A stretch of DNA of 64,000 bases, taken from assembly GCA_028753945.1 (NCBI GenBank), contig JAPNXP010000006.1, positions 1,364,001 through 1,428,000 of the forward strand, given 5' to 3'. This DNA is from Hexactinellida sp. DTS-2022. Lineage: Eukaryota > Porifera > Hexactinellida. The notes beneath the pieces are model-generated. The model did no database searches. It worked only from the letters and a program-made list of their open reading frames with translations, and was not told the DNA's origin. The stretch's first letter is position 1. Every line of letters begins with the position of its first letter. Positions 22,340 to 32,232 of this stretch are shown here, piece after piece. Position numbers and translations under genes: made by a program.

Positions 22340-24791
22340 TTAATTGAAGCATGTTTTTCCCCCATGGCATTTACTATTGCATTTTCGCTCTGCTTTTTTG
22401 CATGGGCATCTGTTTGTTCTGCATATCTTGCATCCATGGGCGCCGAAACTCTCAAACGCTAGGGGGGGTGTGACGTAATATTCAAATGTGAAAGTTCAAA
22501 AAACAATGCTTATGGGGATAAAATCAATGTTTGATGGGCATAATTGTAAAGATATATACATCATCCACTGATATTTATACAAACTCGTTATGGAATCAAG
22601 AATTTTCCATTTTTTTCCCCTGAATTCTCCTCGGCCAGGGGGGGTGACACCCTCCCTGACCCCCCCCCTTTCGGCGCCTATGCTTGCATCTACAGGCAGA
22701 ACCTGACTCAATGCCTAGTGAGGCCTTGCGCATCGTTTCTGTTTGCGATATTGTTCTGAGGGGTACATCTTCAGGTGAAATTAAATGAGAAGGACATATA
22801 TTAAATTGACTCCTTAAGTACTTGGTTGATAGAGTGCCCTCAACTGTTCCAATAGTGTAGAGATCATTGTCTTTTTGTGTAATACAGCCTGTTAAATTTA
22901 TAGGGCCAATTGAGCTCATCTTGTCAGGACAAGTTATAGGTATGAGAATTGAGTCACCTATCTGTGCTTGTTTGAATTTTTTACTAGAATTACTCAGCAT
23001 CCTAGTATGGAGTTTTTCTTGGCTTCTCTTGATCCCCAATCTCAATTCATTGCACTTCTCATTCTTTTTTCTCATATCACAGGCTGGACACCAAACTGAG
23101 CAACCAAATCCTTCTTCTCCTTCAGCATCAGGGCGACCACAAATGATGTGTATGTATCTGAAACATCCCGGACATGAATGTGCTTGACTCGTCTCTCCCC
23201 CACATACTGTACAGTTTATACTAGCTGTACTCGTTGATTCGAAATTCGGCCTATTCGAGTATGAATATCCTTTTGAACTCTGGGGTCCTGCGAGAAAGTT
23301 TGTTTCAAGAGTTGTGTCATATATATTGGCAGTTGACGAACTAGTACTTGTAGGATGAGGACTAGAATATGGGGAACGTGAGTTATAAATTACTACCTCT
23401 GAGTTAACTAGATCTGAAGCTAGATAATCGTTGTTTTCATTTATGAAGTTATAGTCCGTTATGATAGTGCCCAGGGGAGGAGGGAGCGAAATTTGACTTT
23501 CGTAATCATCTACTATAGAGGGTCGTGGGAACTTGGAAAGTGGTGAGTAGTGCTCATGAGTTTCCGTCTGATATAAGTGCTCATCTATCAGTGGAGGTGT
23601 TGTTTCGCGTGTTTGTACTGTATTCACCTAGTAATTATATACTATTAAATTATAGCCTAAATATAGTATTTCCAAATCAACACAGGATGGAATTTAGAAT
23701 ATATTCTTCTTTAGGAGCTTACCTCTGATATGAAATTTATTAGCTCTTCTTCATGATTGATGTTAGACCAATATTCACTTGGGAAAGACAATTGACTCAA
23801 ACCGAAATAGGGTTTCTTTGCAAACACGGCCTCATAAGGAGTCATTCTAATTGTAGTGTGGTAGCTCGTGTTATAATTCCACTTGACCCATCTCAAGTAT
23901 TTAAACCAGCACTGGTCATTGTTGTCCAGCATCATTGCAAATAGAGCATCTTTACTTCCCTATTAACCCTTTCTACTGCTCCCTGGCACTCAAGGTGTCG
24001 GGGTTTCCCGTGTACAATTTTGGTGCTAGGCCACTTTTCAGCTAATGTGGAGAAGAGTAGTTGATTTTTAAACTCACGACCATTATTCGAGTGTAATATC
24101 TGCGGTGGTCCTTGCTCACAGAAAATATCAAGTAAACTTTCACAAACTTCACTTGCGGTTTTTTGTCGAAGAGGAGCTAAGCTCAGTTTCTTCGTGAAAT
24201 GATCAATAAACGTCAACAGAAACTTATAGGGTGTGACATTATCTGGTGACATATTTGCTGATAAATTCATATCACTTAAATCAATCAGATCCACTTGGCC
24301 TCGGGATAGATAGTTATGCGACGCAATAGGTTTAGTAACTACTGATTTGAGGGATTTCTTAGCTTTCTTTAGATGACAAGTCTTACATGTGCTTACATAC
24401 AAGCCGCATATTTCCTCCGTTATACCATAGTACTGTTGTGCAACATTTTGATACAACTTAGTTCTTCCAAAATGTTTCCCCTCAGATTGGTGAATTTTGT
24501 CAAGAGTTTCAAATATCTCCTCTATAGCAATGACTCTTTTAGCGGGTAGATCCCCTTTTTCCTTTCTTTAGAGAATATGAGTCCCCTGATAAGAGACCAG
24601 ATTATAATTTTTTTGAACTCTTGTCCATTTTTCAATCTCGTTCGTTTCAATTGGTCTCGACACTGCACTAGTAGTGAACTGATTTTCTTATTTATGTCCT
24701 CCCGAGAGAATATCTGACAAGTTGAGTTTTTCAAAGTGAGCACTTTGTCCAATTTCTCTGTAAATTCCTCATATCGTGTGGGCCCAGGGTT
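22340..24791 (-). pseudogene. Integrase-type transposase, copy 2 (decayed)
   Basis: Starts in the middle of the 2A motif (E-S-N-P-G-P, 24,780-24,791). The lost leader is replaced by repeats. A frameshift lies near 24,525. The HHCC region (about 24,400-24,456) and the rve core follow, with Asp in QVDLIDLSD, Asn where the second catalytic Asp is expected (HSNNGREFKN), and Glu in GAVERVNRE. A one-base shift sits near 23,945. A 95-bp intron (23,628-23,722) leads to the second exon with the PHD/RING-like Cys cluster (CTVCGGETSQAHSCPGC). The terminal CXC motif is split by the MITE at 22,435-22,682, with its second half at 22,340-22,426. Several independent lesions, and D-to-N at a catalytic site, show it is dead. 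Confidence 0.8.
22435..22682. mobile_element. hAT-type MITE (CATRGGCGCCGAAA ends)
   Basis: Ends CATGGGCGCCGAAA and, inverted, CATAGGCGCCGAAA, with perfect 8-bp duplication CTTGCATC (22,427-22,434; 22,683-22,690). It sits inside the CXC-domain codons of integrase copy 2; reading on across the duplication continues the cysteine pattern. Confidence 0.9.
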
Positions 24792-24797
24792 TGATTC

Positions 24798-25050
24798 AAA
24801 AAAAGGGCGCGCTTTCCCCCGAAATCATATATACGCACTTAGAAATGCGTGCGTTTTAACAATAAACCATAAAATCACACTTAGAAATACGATTGTTTTA
24901 TCAATCATCCATAAAAACTCAATGACAAAAAAGGGCGCGCTTTCCCCCGAAATCATATATACGCACTTAGAAATGCGTGCGTTTTAACAATAAACCATAA
25001 AATCACACTTAGAAATGCGAGTGTTTTATCAATGATCCATAATAACTCAA
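24798..25050. repeat. Two ~127-bp tandem repeats
   Basis: Each unit starts AAAGGGCGCGCTTTCCCCC, then has ATACGCACTTAGAAATGCGT and TTATCAAT-ATCCATAA. The two differ at few positions. They replace the 5' end of the integrase copy 2 gene. Confidence 0.88.
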
Positions 25051-25061
25051 TGACAAATGCT

Positions 25062-25205
25062 TACTTCTGTCGGACAAATTCATACAACAAAATTCGGACA
25101 AATGCATACTCCAGTCGGACAAATGCATACAACAAATTCGGACAAATGCATACTCCAAAATTTCGGACAAATGCATACTAGAAATTCGGACAAAAGCATG
25201 CGCCC
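25062..25205. repeat. Short tandem repeats (TCGGACAAATGCATAC)
   Basis: Six to seven irregular units of TTCGGACAAATGCATAC with AAC/TCC spacers of varying length. It resembles the repeated subterminal units of the MULE ends at 35.3 and 42.9 kb in style, so it may be one terminus of a MULE-type element whose partner is missing. Confidence 0.75.
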
Positions 25206-25245
25206 CGTATATTTTCTCACAATTTTACAATAAACGAAAAAAAAC

Positions 25246-25441
25246 CCTCACAGACGGGATGGGAGTGTGCTTCTTCTGGTTAATTTTCAAACCTTGAATA
25301 GTATTGCATTGTAGTATTTGTAGATACAAGGAAGGATTTAAATAGAATTCAAAATACATTTCATCTTAGTTCAATATAATTTAATTAATTAATGTTTGAA
25401 TTATAAAGACTTCCAAATAAGAATCGTCATTAATTAATTAC
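25246..25441. repeat. Dispersed ~200-bp repeat, copy 2
   Basis: Near-identical to 15,745-15,985. Both begin CCCTCACAGACGGGATGGGA. Confidence 0.8.
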
Positions 25442-25488
25442 ATTTTAGCCGCCCATTATCTAAAATATATATTTCCAGTGCGTTTACA

Positions 25489-25791
25489 CCAGTGCTCGAC
25501 AAATTAGGTGGTTTGGTGGCGTTAGCCACCAAAAATCTTTCTTAAGCCACCAAATTTTAACTTTGGTGGCTTAACTAATCCACCATATATTGTAGAATTA
25601 TTTGATGTTGTGTTGATTATATTGTTCATTGCATTATTTGTTATTAATATTAGTGTTCTTTTCCGGTATCAGAAGTTTGTTAAGCCATCAGTGGTTTGTT
25701 AAATCGGCCGTTGATTATTCTTTAGCCACCAGAAAAAGTGAGGTGGTGGCTTAATTAGCCACCATCATAATTTCATTTTGTCGAGCACTGG
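25489..25791. mobile_element. MITE with CCAGTGCTCGACAAA ends, copy 1
   Basis: Perfect 15-bp inverted ends CCAGTGCTCGACAAA and target duplication TTTACA (25,483-25,488; 25,792-25,797). Inner hairpin-forming motif GGTGGCTTAA/TTAGCCACC is repeated. It interrupts the right terminus of integrase transposon copy 2. A second copy lies at 56,189-56,498. Confidence 0.9.
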
Positions 25792-25859
25792 TTTACACTG
25801 GTGTATATGCACTTAATTAAAAGTGACTTCTCAAAGTGCATATACACCGGTGTATATGC

Positions 25860-27890
25860 ACTTTATGAACTATATTGGCGTCAAGTGTATATACACCAGT
25901 GTATACGCACTTTTATCCATTTTTAATGTCAATGGGTGCTTATGAATTTTAATTAAGTATTGTGATTTCCTGTGTATATATCTCAGGAGTTCTTAACCTG
26001 GGGGAAATTTCTGGAATATAAGGGGGAAATCAATTTGACAAAATTAATAATAATAATATACTTAATTAATAAAATATTATAAACCATATATTTTATCTAC
26101 ATAGGTCATTTCAAAAGTACTGATCACCAATCATATTGATGTTATGCTCTATGGTTTGCTAAATATGTAACCAGCAGACATCCAAAAGGTTGTTTGTCAT
26201 GGCTACTTTTTTCCTTATACAAATGAAGGGGGAAATAGGGTAGAGTGAACAGGCCAAAAGGGGAAATTACATAAAAAAGGTTCAGAACCCCTGGATTCTA
26301 TCTAGTTACGATTCAGTCGAAACAGGTTTTTCTAATCCCAGTTTTTCGTAACTAATCGTTTTCTATTTATTTTAAATGTGTAAGAAATTCCAATTTTGTT
26401 TTATCTTCAATCGGTTTATTCTAACTATCGGATTTTTCTTACTTTATTTCCATGAAATGAATTGTTTAGAATAAACCGGTTTCGATTGTATAACATTTTA
26501 TTCTAATTGATAAGATACAATTATAATAATGCAATGCATTTCAATAAACACAAATTCTTTGAATTATAATTATATTCGCAGCAATGCATCCTACAATTGC
26601 ATGTGTGAAAATCTAATCGATTGCAATTTTATCAAAGTAATTTACGCGCGCCGTATGTCATAATTATAACATACGTATGTATAATACTAGCTTTATTACA
26701 TCGAGGGAATATATGTACAATTTCAGAATCAATGTTATATCATAACTTAGATACACAGGAATTCACAATATACTAGTTTAAATTCATAAGCACCCATTGA
26801 CATTAAAAATGGATAAAAGTGCGTATACACTGGTGTATATGTTGCAGTGTATATGCACTTTTGGTGTACATGCATGTACACCAGTGCACATGCATGTACA
26901 CTGATAAGTTGGTGTACATGCATGTACACCGGTGTATATGCACTTTATGAACTATATTGGCTACAAGTGTATATACACCAGTGTATACGCACTTTTATCC
27001 TTTTTTAATGTCAATGGGTGCTTATGAATTTAAACTAGTATATTGTGAATTCCGGTGTATCTAAGTTATTGTTACAATTTATGGACGTGCCTGGTGTATC
27101 CCCGTGCACACTGGTGTACCCGCGTGCACGCCAGGACTTTCTTCTGGTGTGCACGCGGATACACCAGTGTGCACGCGTGTACACCAGGCACGTCCATAAA
27201 CTGCTACATTATGATATAACATTGATTCTGAAATTGTACATATATTCCCTCGATGTAATATAGCTAGTATTATACTACATACGCATGTTATGATTATGAC
27301 ATACGGCGCGCATGAATTACTTTGATAAAATTGCAATCGATTAGATTTTCACACATGCAATTGTAGGATGCATTGCTGGGAATATAATTAGAATTACCAT
27401 CAAAGAATTTGGGTTTATTGAAATGCATTGCATGATTATAATTGTATCTTATCAATTAGAATCAAATGTTATACAATTGAAACCGGTTTATTCTAAACAA
27501 TTCATTTCATGGAAATAAAGGAAGAAAAATCCGATAGTTAGAATAAACCGATTGAAGATAAAACAAAATTGGAATTTCTTACACATTTAGAATAAATAGA
27601 AAACGATTAGTTACGAAAAACTGGGATTAGAAAACCTGTTTCGACTGAATCTTAACTAGATAGATACACAGGAATTCACAATACTTAATTAAAAAATTCA
27701 TAAGCACCCATTGACATAAAAAATGGATAAAAGTGCGTATACACCGGTGTATATACACTTGTAGCCAATATAGTTCATAAAGTGCATATACACCGGTGTA
27801 CATGCATGTACACCAACTTATCAGTGTACATGCATGTGCACTGGTGTACATGCATGTACACCAAAAGTGCATATACACTGCAACATACCC
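25860..27890. repeat. 2-kb compound palindrome
   Basis: Inverted arms: 26,300-26,760 pairs with about 27,190-27,650 (GAAACAGGTTTTTCTAATCCC; GGTTTATTCTAA). Outside these, 25,860-25,980 pairs with 27,655-27,780. The core (26,760-27,180) is itself palindromic, with TATACTAGTTTAAATTCATAAG against its inverse near 27,020. The outer and core parts are largely GTGTATATGCAC, TGTACATGCATGTACACC and GTGCACATGC units. No gene is recognisable. It resembles further copies of the integrase-transposon termini arranged around each other. Confidence 0.85.
25984..26293. mobile_element. hAT-like MITE in palindrome arm
   Basis: Ends CAGGAGTTCTTAACCTGGGG and, inverted, CAGGGGTTCTGAACC. It is present in only one arm of the palindrome, so it inserted after the arms formed. 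A target duplication is not clear. Confidence 0.65.
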
Positions 27891-28010
27891 ACCCATCCCC
27901 ACGGTTTTGCTATAAGATTTGAGTTAAGCTCATAATTCTTTATTTAGGATATATTTATATTATTGATTTCTGAAGGGGCATACGAGTTATTTAATTGAAT
28001 TTTCTACTTT

Positions 28011-29084
28011 TTATTGTATTAAAGGTTGAACTAAGGTCTCAATTTCACACTTGTCATTCACATGGAATCTGTGTCTGTATACCCTCACAAATAGAAACCT
28101 GTCACACAGGTAGTACATTGAGAATATCACGTAGATAGGTAGGTAGGTAAGGGAAAGAATTAATCTGAACCCTTTGAAAACTATCTCGCTTGTGATACAG
28201 GTATAATATATATTTGAGTGAGCAAATATAATATTATTTTCTGTTAATATTTGTTTGATATCTCTTTCATTCAAAAGTTGCAATGGTATAGTGATTACGA
28301 ACATGGTTAGTAAAACCAACATCCAAAATGCTATCATACCTATCCAAACTGCAGACCATTTGTAGTGTTTCTTGTGTTTCAAAGCAGTTCTAGCTTCTAT
28401 ACTTTTGCTTCCAAACTCGTACTTAGTGTCTTCATAGTGCATTCCTAACGACCTGTAGAGTTGCCTGGAGTATCTGTAGTACTGAACCAGTTGTGTGATT
28501 AGAAACTCTTCGCATAAGATGTATGCTATTCCAAATCCAATCCCACTCACTCCCAGAGCTAATACTAACAGGAATCTCGCTACAAACCTGTTAATCTTCT
28601 TTCTCATTCCACTGTGTGTGCTGTTCCGTAGATACACGTCTTTAACAAACAATGTTGTTAGGTTTAACGTATCTAGTATGCATATGGCCAAAACCATTTC
28701 TATAAATCCTGAAACGTACTTCACATACAGATAGATGTATGGTGCGCTATCTATTATATGTTCTATTGGTCTGGATCTAATGGTGGTGTTTATTATAACT
28801 AGAACGATGGTAAACATTTCGATAGTTACATTAATGAGCAAATATCTGTATAACAATAGTTTGTTCCTGTGGCTGGAGAATAAACTTTTGTCATCATGTT
28901 GGTATCCATTGCGCACCAATCTGGTGTGTATTGTCTCATTTTGGGAAATTTTAATGATTACATATATTATCCAGAGTATTTGGATAAATATAATAATTAT
29001 GCCCACTATAATTACAGCACACGTTAAAACATCTTTAGTCAATTCGTACTCGTAGCGAGTGGTATTTGATGAATTACCTTCCAT
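28011..29084 (-). CDS. Multi-pass membrane protein, six to seven TM segments (357 aa)
   Basis: Single-exon ORF with ATG at 29,084. The N-terminus is short and has two N-glycosylation sites (NSSNTT, 4-9), suggesting it lies outside the cell. Strongly hydrophobic segments: about 20-45, 78-100, 117-148, 168-200, 245-270 and 303-328; the stretch at 285-300 may count as another. Loop 205-242 is charged and probably cytosolic. The C-tail is short and basic, then acidic. The layout is compatible with a seven-helix receptor, but DRY- or NPxxY-type motifs are absent, so no function is assigned. A fragment of a second family member lies at 31,923-32,129, which shows the family is duplicated locally. 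No lesions are seen. Confidence 0.75.
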   Translation of the reverse strand: MEGNSSNTTRYEYELTKDVLTCAVIIVGIIIIFIQILWIIYVIIKISQNETIHTRLVRNGYQHDDKSLFSSHRNKLLLYRYLLINVTIEMFTIVLVIINTTIRSRPIEHIIDSAPYIYLYVKYVSGFIEMVLAICILDTLNLTTLFVKDVYLRNSTHSGMRKKINRFVARFLLVLALGVSGIGFGIAYILCEEFLITQLVQYYRYSRQLYRSLGMHYEDTKYEFGSKSIEARTALKHKKHYKWSAVWIGMIAFWMLVLLTMFVITIPLQLLNERDIKQILTENNIIFAHSNIYYTCITSEIVFKGFRLILSLTYLPIYVIFSMYYLCDRFLFVRVYRHRFHVNDKCEIETLVQPLIQ

Positions 29085-29984
29085 TTTAATTAGTTAACTT
29101 AATTTTAATTCATTTTTATATTAATTGGATCCTCTTTCAATTTACTAGTATATTTAATTGGTAATCTAAATATAATATCAATTGACTCATAAATTATGTT
29201 TTGATTACCTTTGGCTCACTATCATATGACATTGAGATAAATTGATTATTGAATCATATAATTTTATATTAATTTATTACCTTTAAGGAGAATTATATTC
29301 TCTCCTTGTAGATGCTAATTGACTACAAATTTACGGCCCGTCCCATACTAGTTGTAATGCCCCGGAATTTCCCGTATTTGTCTTGTCACATCCTGGATTG
29401 TGCAATACTTAACTCTGCTCCTTTAATGTGAACGCCCACTTTTAATGCTTTGGTCACGCCAGACCTAAATACGATTACTATACAATCCCTCTGTGGAGTA
29501 ATTATTCACTAAATTAAATGTACGAATGAATTTTTGCAACATATTCCAGAAGTTTTGCTTCTTTATTGCATAATTAATCGAATTAACCTTTATAGAAATA
29601 GATAGACTCTCGTCTTTACGAATATGGTTAATAGAGACATTATTTCGGTTCCCTTCGAATTATTAAGAAAGCTTGGTCCGTCCGTCGGTCCGCCCCTATA
29701 ACTCTTTGCTACATTATCCGATCCTGGCGATGCACATATCAATCGAAAGCTCTTCGAAAGGAGATCTCGGGGAAAATAAGGGGTTTCACAAAGGGTGTTA
29801 GTTCCAGAATTACACAGCATTTAGTGAATACGTACTACAAGGCATATACGTATAAGCCTATTATTAAACTTAAAGGTATACTATTCCTATTGCTACTGCT
29901 AACTGGGATACTAATCCTATACTAACAACTGGATTGTAACTGGGTTGCCTAAAATAAAATAAATTTGATCATTTTTTACTTAAA
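29085..29984. other. Intergenic, no gene recognised
   Basis: AT-rich upstream region of the membrane protein gene. The open stretch at 29,590-29,820 (minus) has no domain. No clear TATA box can be singled out from the AT-rich background. Confidence 0.4.
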
Positions 29985-30191
29985 TCACTTACTACATCAT
30001 GCAACGTAATTGTAAACAACAACAGTAAATATTCATATTAGAAATTTGTATCAGCATGTTTATTTATTATAACATTTGGAAGTTAGTTTATATCTCAATT
30101 ATAAATGAGGTTTTTATTCCCCCATCACTTTAATACAATTCGGACAAACAAACAGCACACACACACAAACAACAATCGATTATTAATTAAT

Positions 30192-30316
30192 AACGAGCCC
30201 TTCGGTCTCGGTCGCTTTGCGACAGATCGGTGCTACGTACCTCAAGTTAACGGCCGCTGTGCGGCCTTACTCCTCACATTTTCTACCATGGAAATGGTAG
30301 ATAGGGACGTTATGAT
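30192..30316 (+). repeat. GC-rich multi-hairpin block, copy 1
   Basis: A run of small hairpins with 3-nt loops: GTCGC-TTT-GCGAC, GGTGC-TAC-(G)TACC, GGCCGC-TGT-GCGGCC, then CTACC-ATGGAAAT-GGTAG. It is nearly identical to 31,013-31,136 and inverted, diverged, at 1,625-1,725. It has no coding capacity and does not match a known RNA class that I recognise. Confidence 0.88.
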
Positions 30317-31012
30317 TTTGAATTTTCATTAATTTGTTGACCTATTTGTGTAAACAACAACAACAACAAATACTCATATTAGAATTTTATAAATGCGAAA
30401 TTCGTGTTCAGCATACTTGTTTACCTATAATACCCGTTGAAAGCTAACTTCTAGGTTGATTTTGAATTTTAATTAATTTGTTTACTTATTTGTGTCAACA
30501 ACAACAACAACAAATATTCATATTATAAATTTATAAATGCGAAATTCGTGTTCAGCATACTTGTTTACCTATAATACCCGTTGAAAGCTAACTTCTAGGT
30601 TGATTTTGAATTTGATTAATTTGTTTACCTATTTTGTGTCAACAACAACAACAAATATTAATATGAGAAATTTATAAACGCGAAATTCGTGTTTAGCATA
30701 TTTGTTTACCAATTATAACATTTGAAAGTTAGTTTATATCTCATATATAAAACACACAAACACACACACACACACAATCAACAATCGAGATTTAATAATA
30801 TAGATATGGACTATTATAGACCACATAATTAATAGAACATTCCAAATCGAACATACTATTGATTTTGGTAAAATGCTATATTATACCGAATTAGTTTATT
30901 GATCATAGGACAAATATAAATTAGGTATTAAACATTATTATTTTTAAACGTGAATACTAGTATGTTTATGAAAATCAACACGTATTACAAACTAAGATAC
31001 AAATTTATATTA

Positions 31013-31136
31013 TACGAGCCCTTCGGTCTCGGTCGCTTTGCGACAGATCGGTGCTACGCACCTCAAGTTAACGGCCGCTGTGCGGCCTTACTCCTCACCC
31101 TTTCTACCATGGAAATGGTAGATAGGGACGTTATGA
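31013..31136 (+). repeat. GC-rich multi-hairpin block, copy 2
   Basis: Same as 30,192-30,316, with a perfect GGTGC-TAC-GCACC stem here. The two copies are more alike than the satellite units around them. Confidence 0.88.
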
Positions 31137-31922
31137 TTTTGATTTTGATTAATTTGTTTACCTATTTGTGCCATAACAACAACAACAAATACTCATATTA
31201 GAATTTTATAAATGCGAAATTCGTGTTCAGCACACTTGCTTACTTATAATACCTATTGAAAGTTAACTTCTAGGTTGATTTTGAATTTTCATTAAATTGT
31301 TTAGCTATTTTGAGTAAACAACAACAACAACAACAAATATTCATATTATAAAATTTAAACGCGAAATTCGTGTTCGGCATACTTGTTTACCTATAATACC
31401 CGTTGAAAGCTAACTTCTAGGTTGATTTTGAATTTTCATTAATTTGTTTACCTATTTTGTGTAAACAACAACAACAAATATTAATATGAGAAATTTATAA
31501 ATGCGAAATTCGTGTTCAGCATACTTGTTTACCTATAATACCCGTTGAAAGCTAACTTCTTGGTTGATTTTGAATTTTCATTAATTTGTTTACCTATTTG
31601 TGTAAACAACAACAAATATTCATATTAGAAATTTATAAATGCGAAATTCGTGTTCAGCACACTTGTTTACCTATTATAACATTTGTTACCAATTATAACA
31701 TTTGACAATTAGTTTATATCTCATATATAAATGCGGTTTCTATTCCCCCATCACTTTAATACAATCCGGACAAACACACACACACACACAACAATCGAGA
31801 TTTAATAATATAGATTATATTAAATTTATGAAATTCTCAATTATCAATTATTGGACAAAGAATAATGTATTTACATTATTTACCAGAGTATGAACTATTT
31901 ACATTGACCATACAACATCACT

Positions 31923-32129
31923 TTACTTCAGAATTAATCTTCTGTGTCCCTCCGAGTACCTCACATGGTATCTGTAATTGCGTTTCTTCACACATAATAG
32001 CTTGCTGCACAAGTAATACACTGAGAATACAATGTAGAAGGATATTAACATTAGAAAAGTTATAAATAGGAGTATTTGGGACATTATAGTAGATAAGTTA
32101 CCAATATAATATATTTCAGTCCTATTCAA
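31923..32129 (-). pseudogene. Fragment of a second multi-pass membrane protein gene
   Basis: Encodes the last TM segment and tail of the 28,011-29,084 family: IVFSVYYLCSKLLCV-(KKRN)-YRYHV corresponds to VIFSMYYLCDRFLFV-(RVYR)-HRFHV. The upstream portion is missing, replaced by a short TA-type MITE fragment (about 32,090-32,232). Only about 65 codons are left, so it is a truncated copy, unless it is the last exon of a gene with other exons I cannot see. Confidence 0.65.
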
Positions 32130-32232
32130 AGCCTTTTCAATACAAATGATGCCGGTTTATACGAATTCCAGATAAGGAGTACACATTTTGACGGTCCCTT
32201 GGTGTACGTATTAACGAGATTCTACTGTATTT
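32090..32232. mobile_element. Truncated TA-type MITE (CAGTAGAACCTCGTTAAT family)
   Basis: Matches the interior and right end of the element at 4,732-4,894 (CACATTTTGACGGTC; GTATTAACGAGATTCTACTG). The left end is lost at the junction with the membrane-protein fragment. Confidence 0.6.

Larger units (their letters stand above)
21892..25862 (-). mobile_element. KRBA2-like integrase DNA transposon, copy 2
   Basis: Inverted termini: left about 21,904-22,016; right 25,439-25,488 plus 25,792-25,862, split by a 303-bp MITE. Units such as GTGTATATGCACTTTGAGAAG and CCGCCCATTATCTAAAAT pair across the element. It encloses a leftward gene homologous to that of copy 1. The N-terminal part of the gene was replaced by tandem repeats at 24,798-25,205. 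Confidence 0.7.
29985..31830 (+). repeat. ~140-bp satellite array with interspersed GC blocks
   Basis: The marker GCGAAATTCGTGTTCAGC occurs at 30,395, 30,539, about 30,680 (with GTTTAGC), 31,214, 31,361, 31,503 and 31,641, a spacing of 138-147 bp except one 534-bp gap that holds a GC block. Each unit has a CAACAACAACAA run, the only part that varies much in length. The array edges carry (CA)n tracts near 30,150, 30,750 and 31,770, and related units lie at 1.3, 1.4, 3.3 and 3.9 kb. Confidence 0.92.

Noticed and set aside
30192..30316. tRNA, 5S or other standard structured RNA in the GC-rich block
   Set aside because: No cloverleaf, anticodon arm, or A/B-box arrangement; only consecutive small hairpins.
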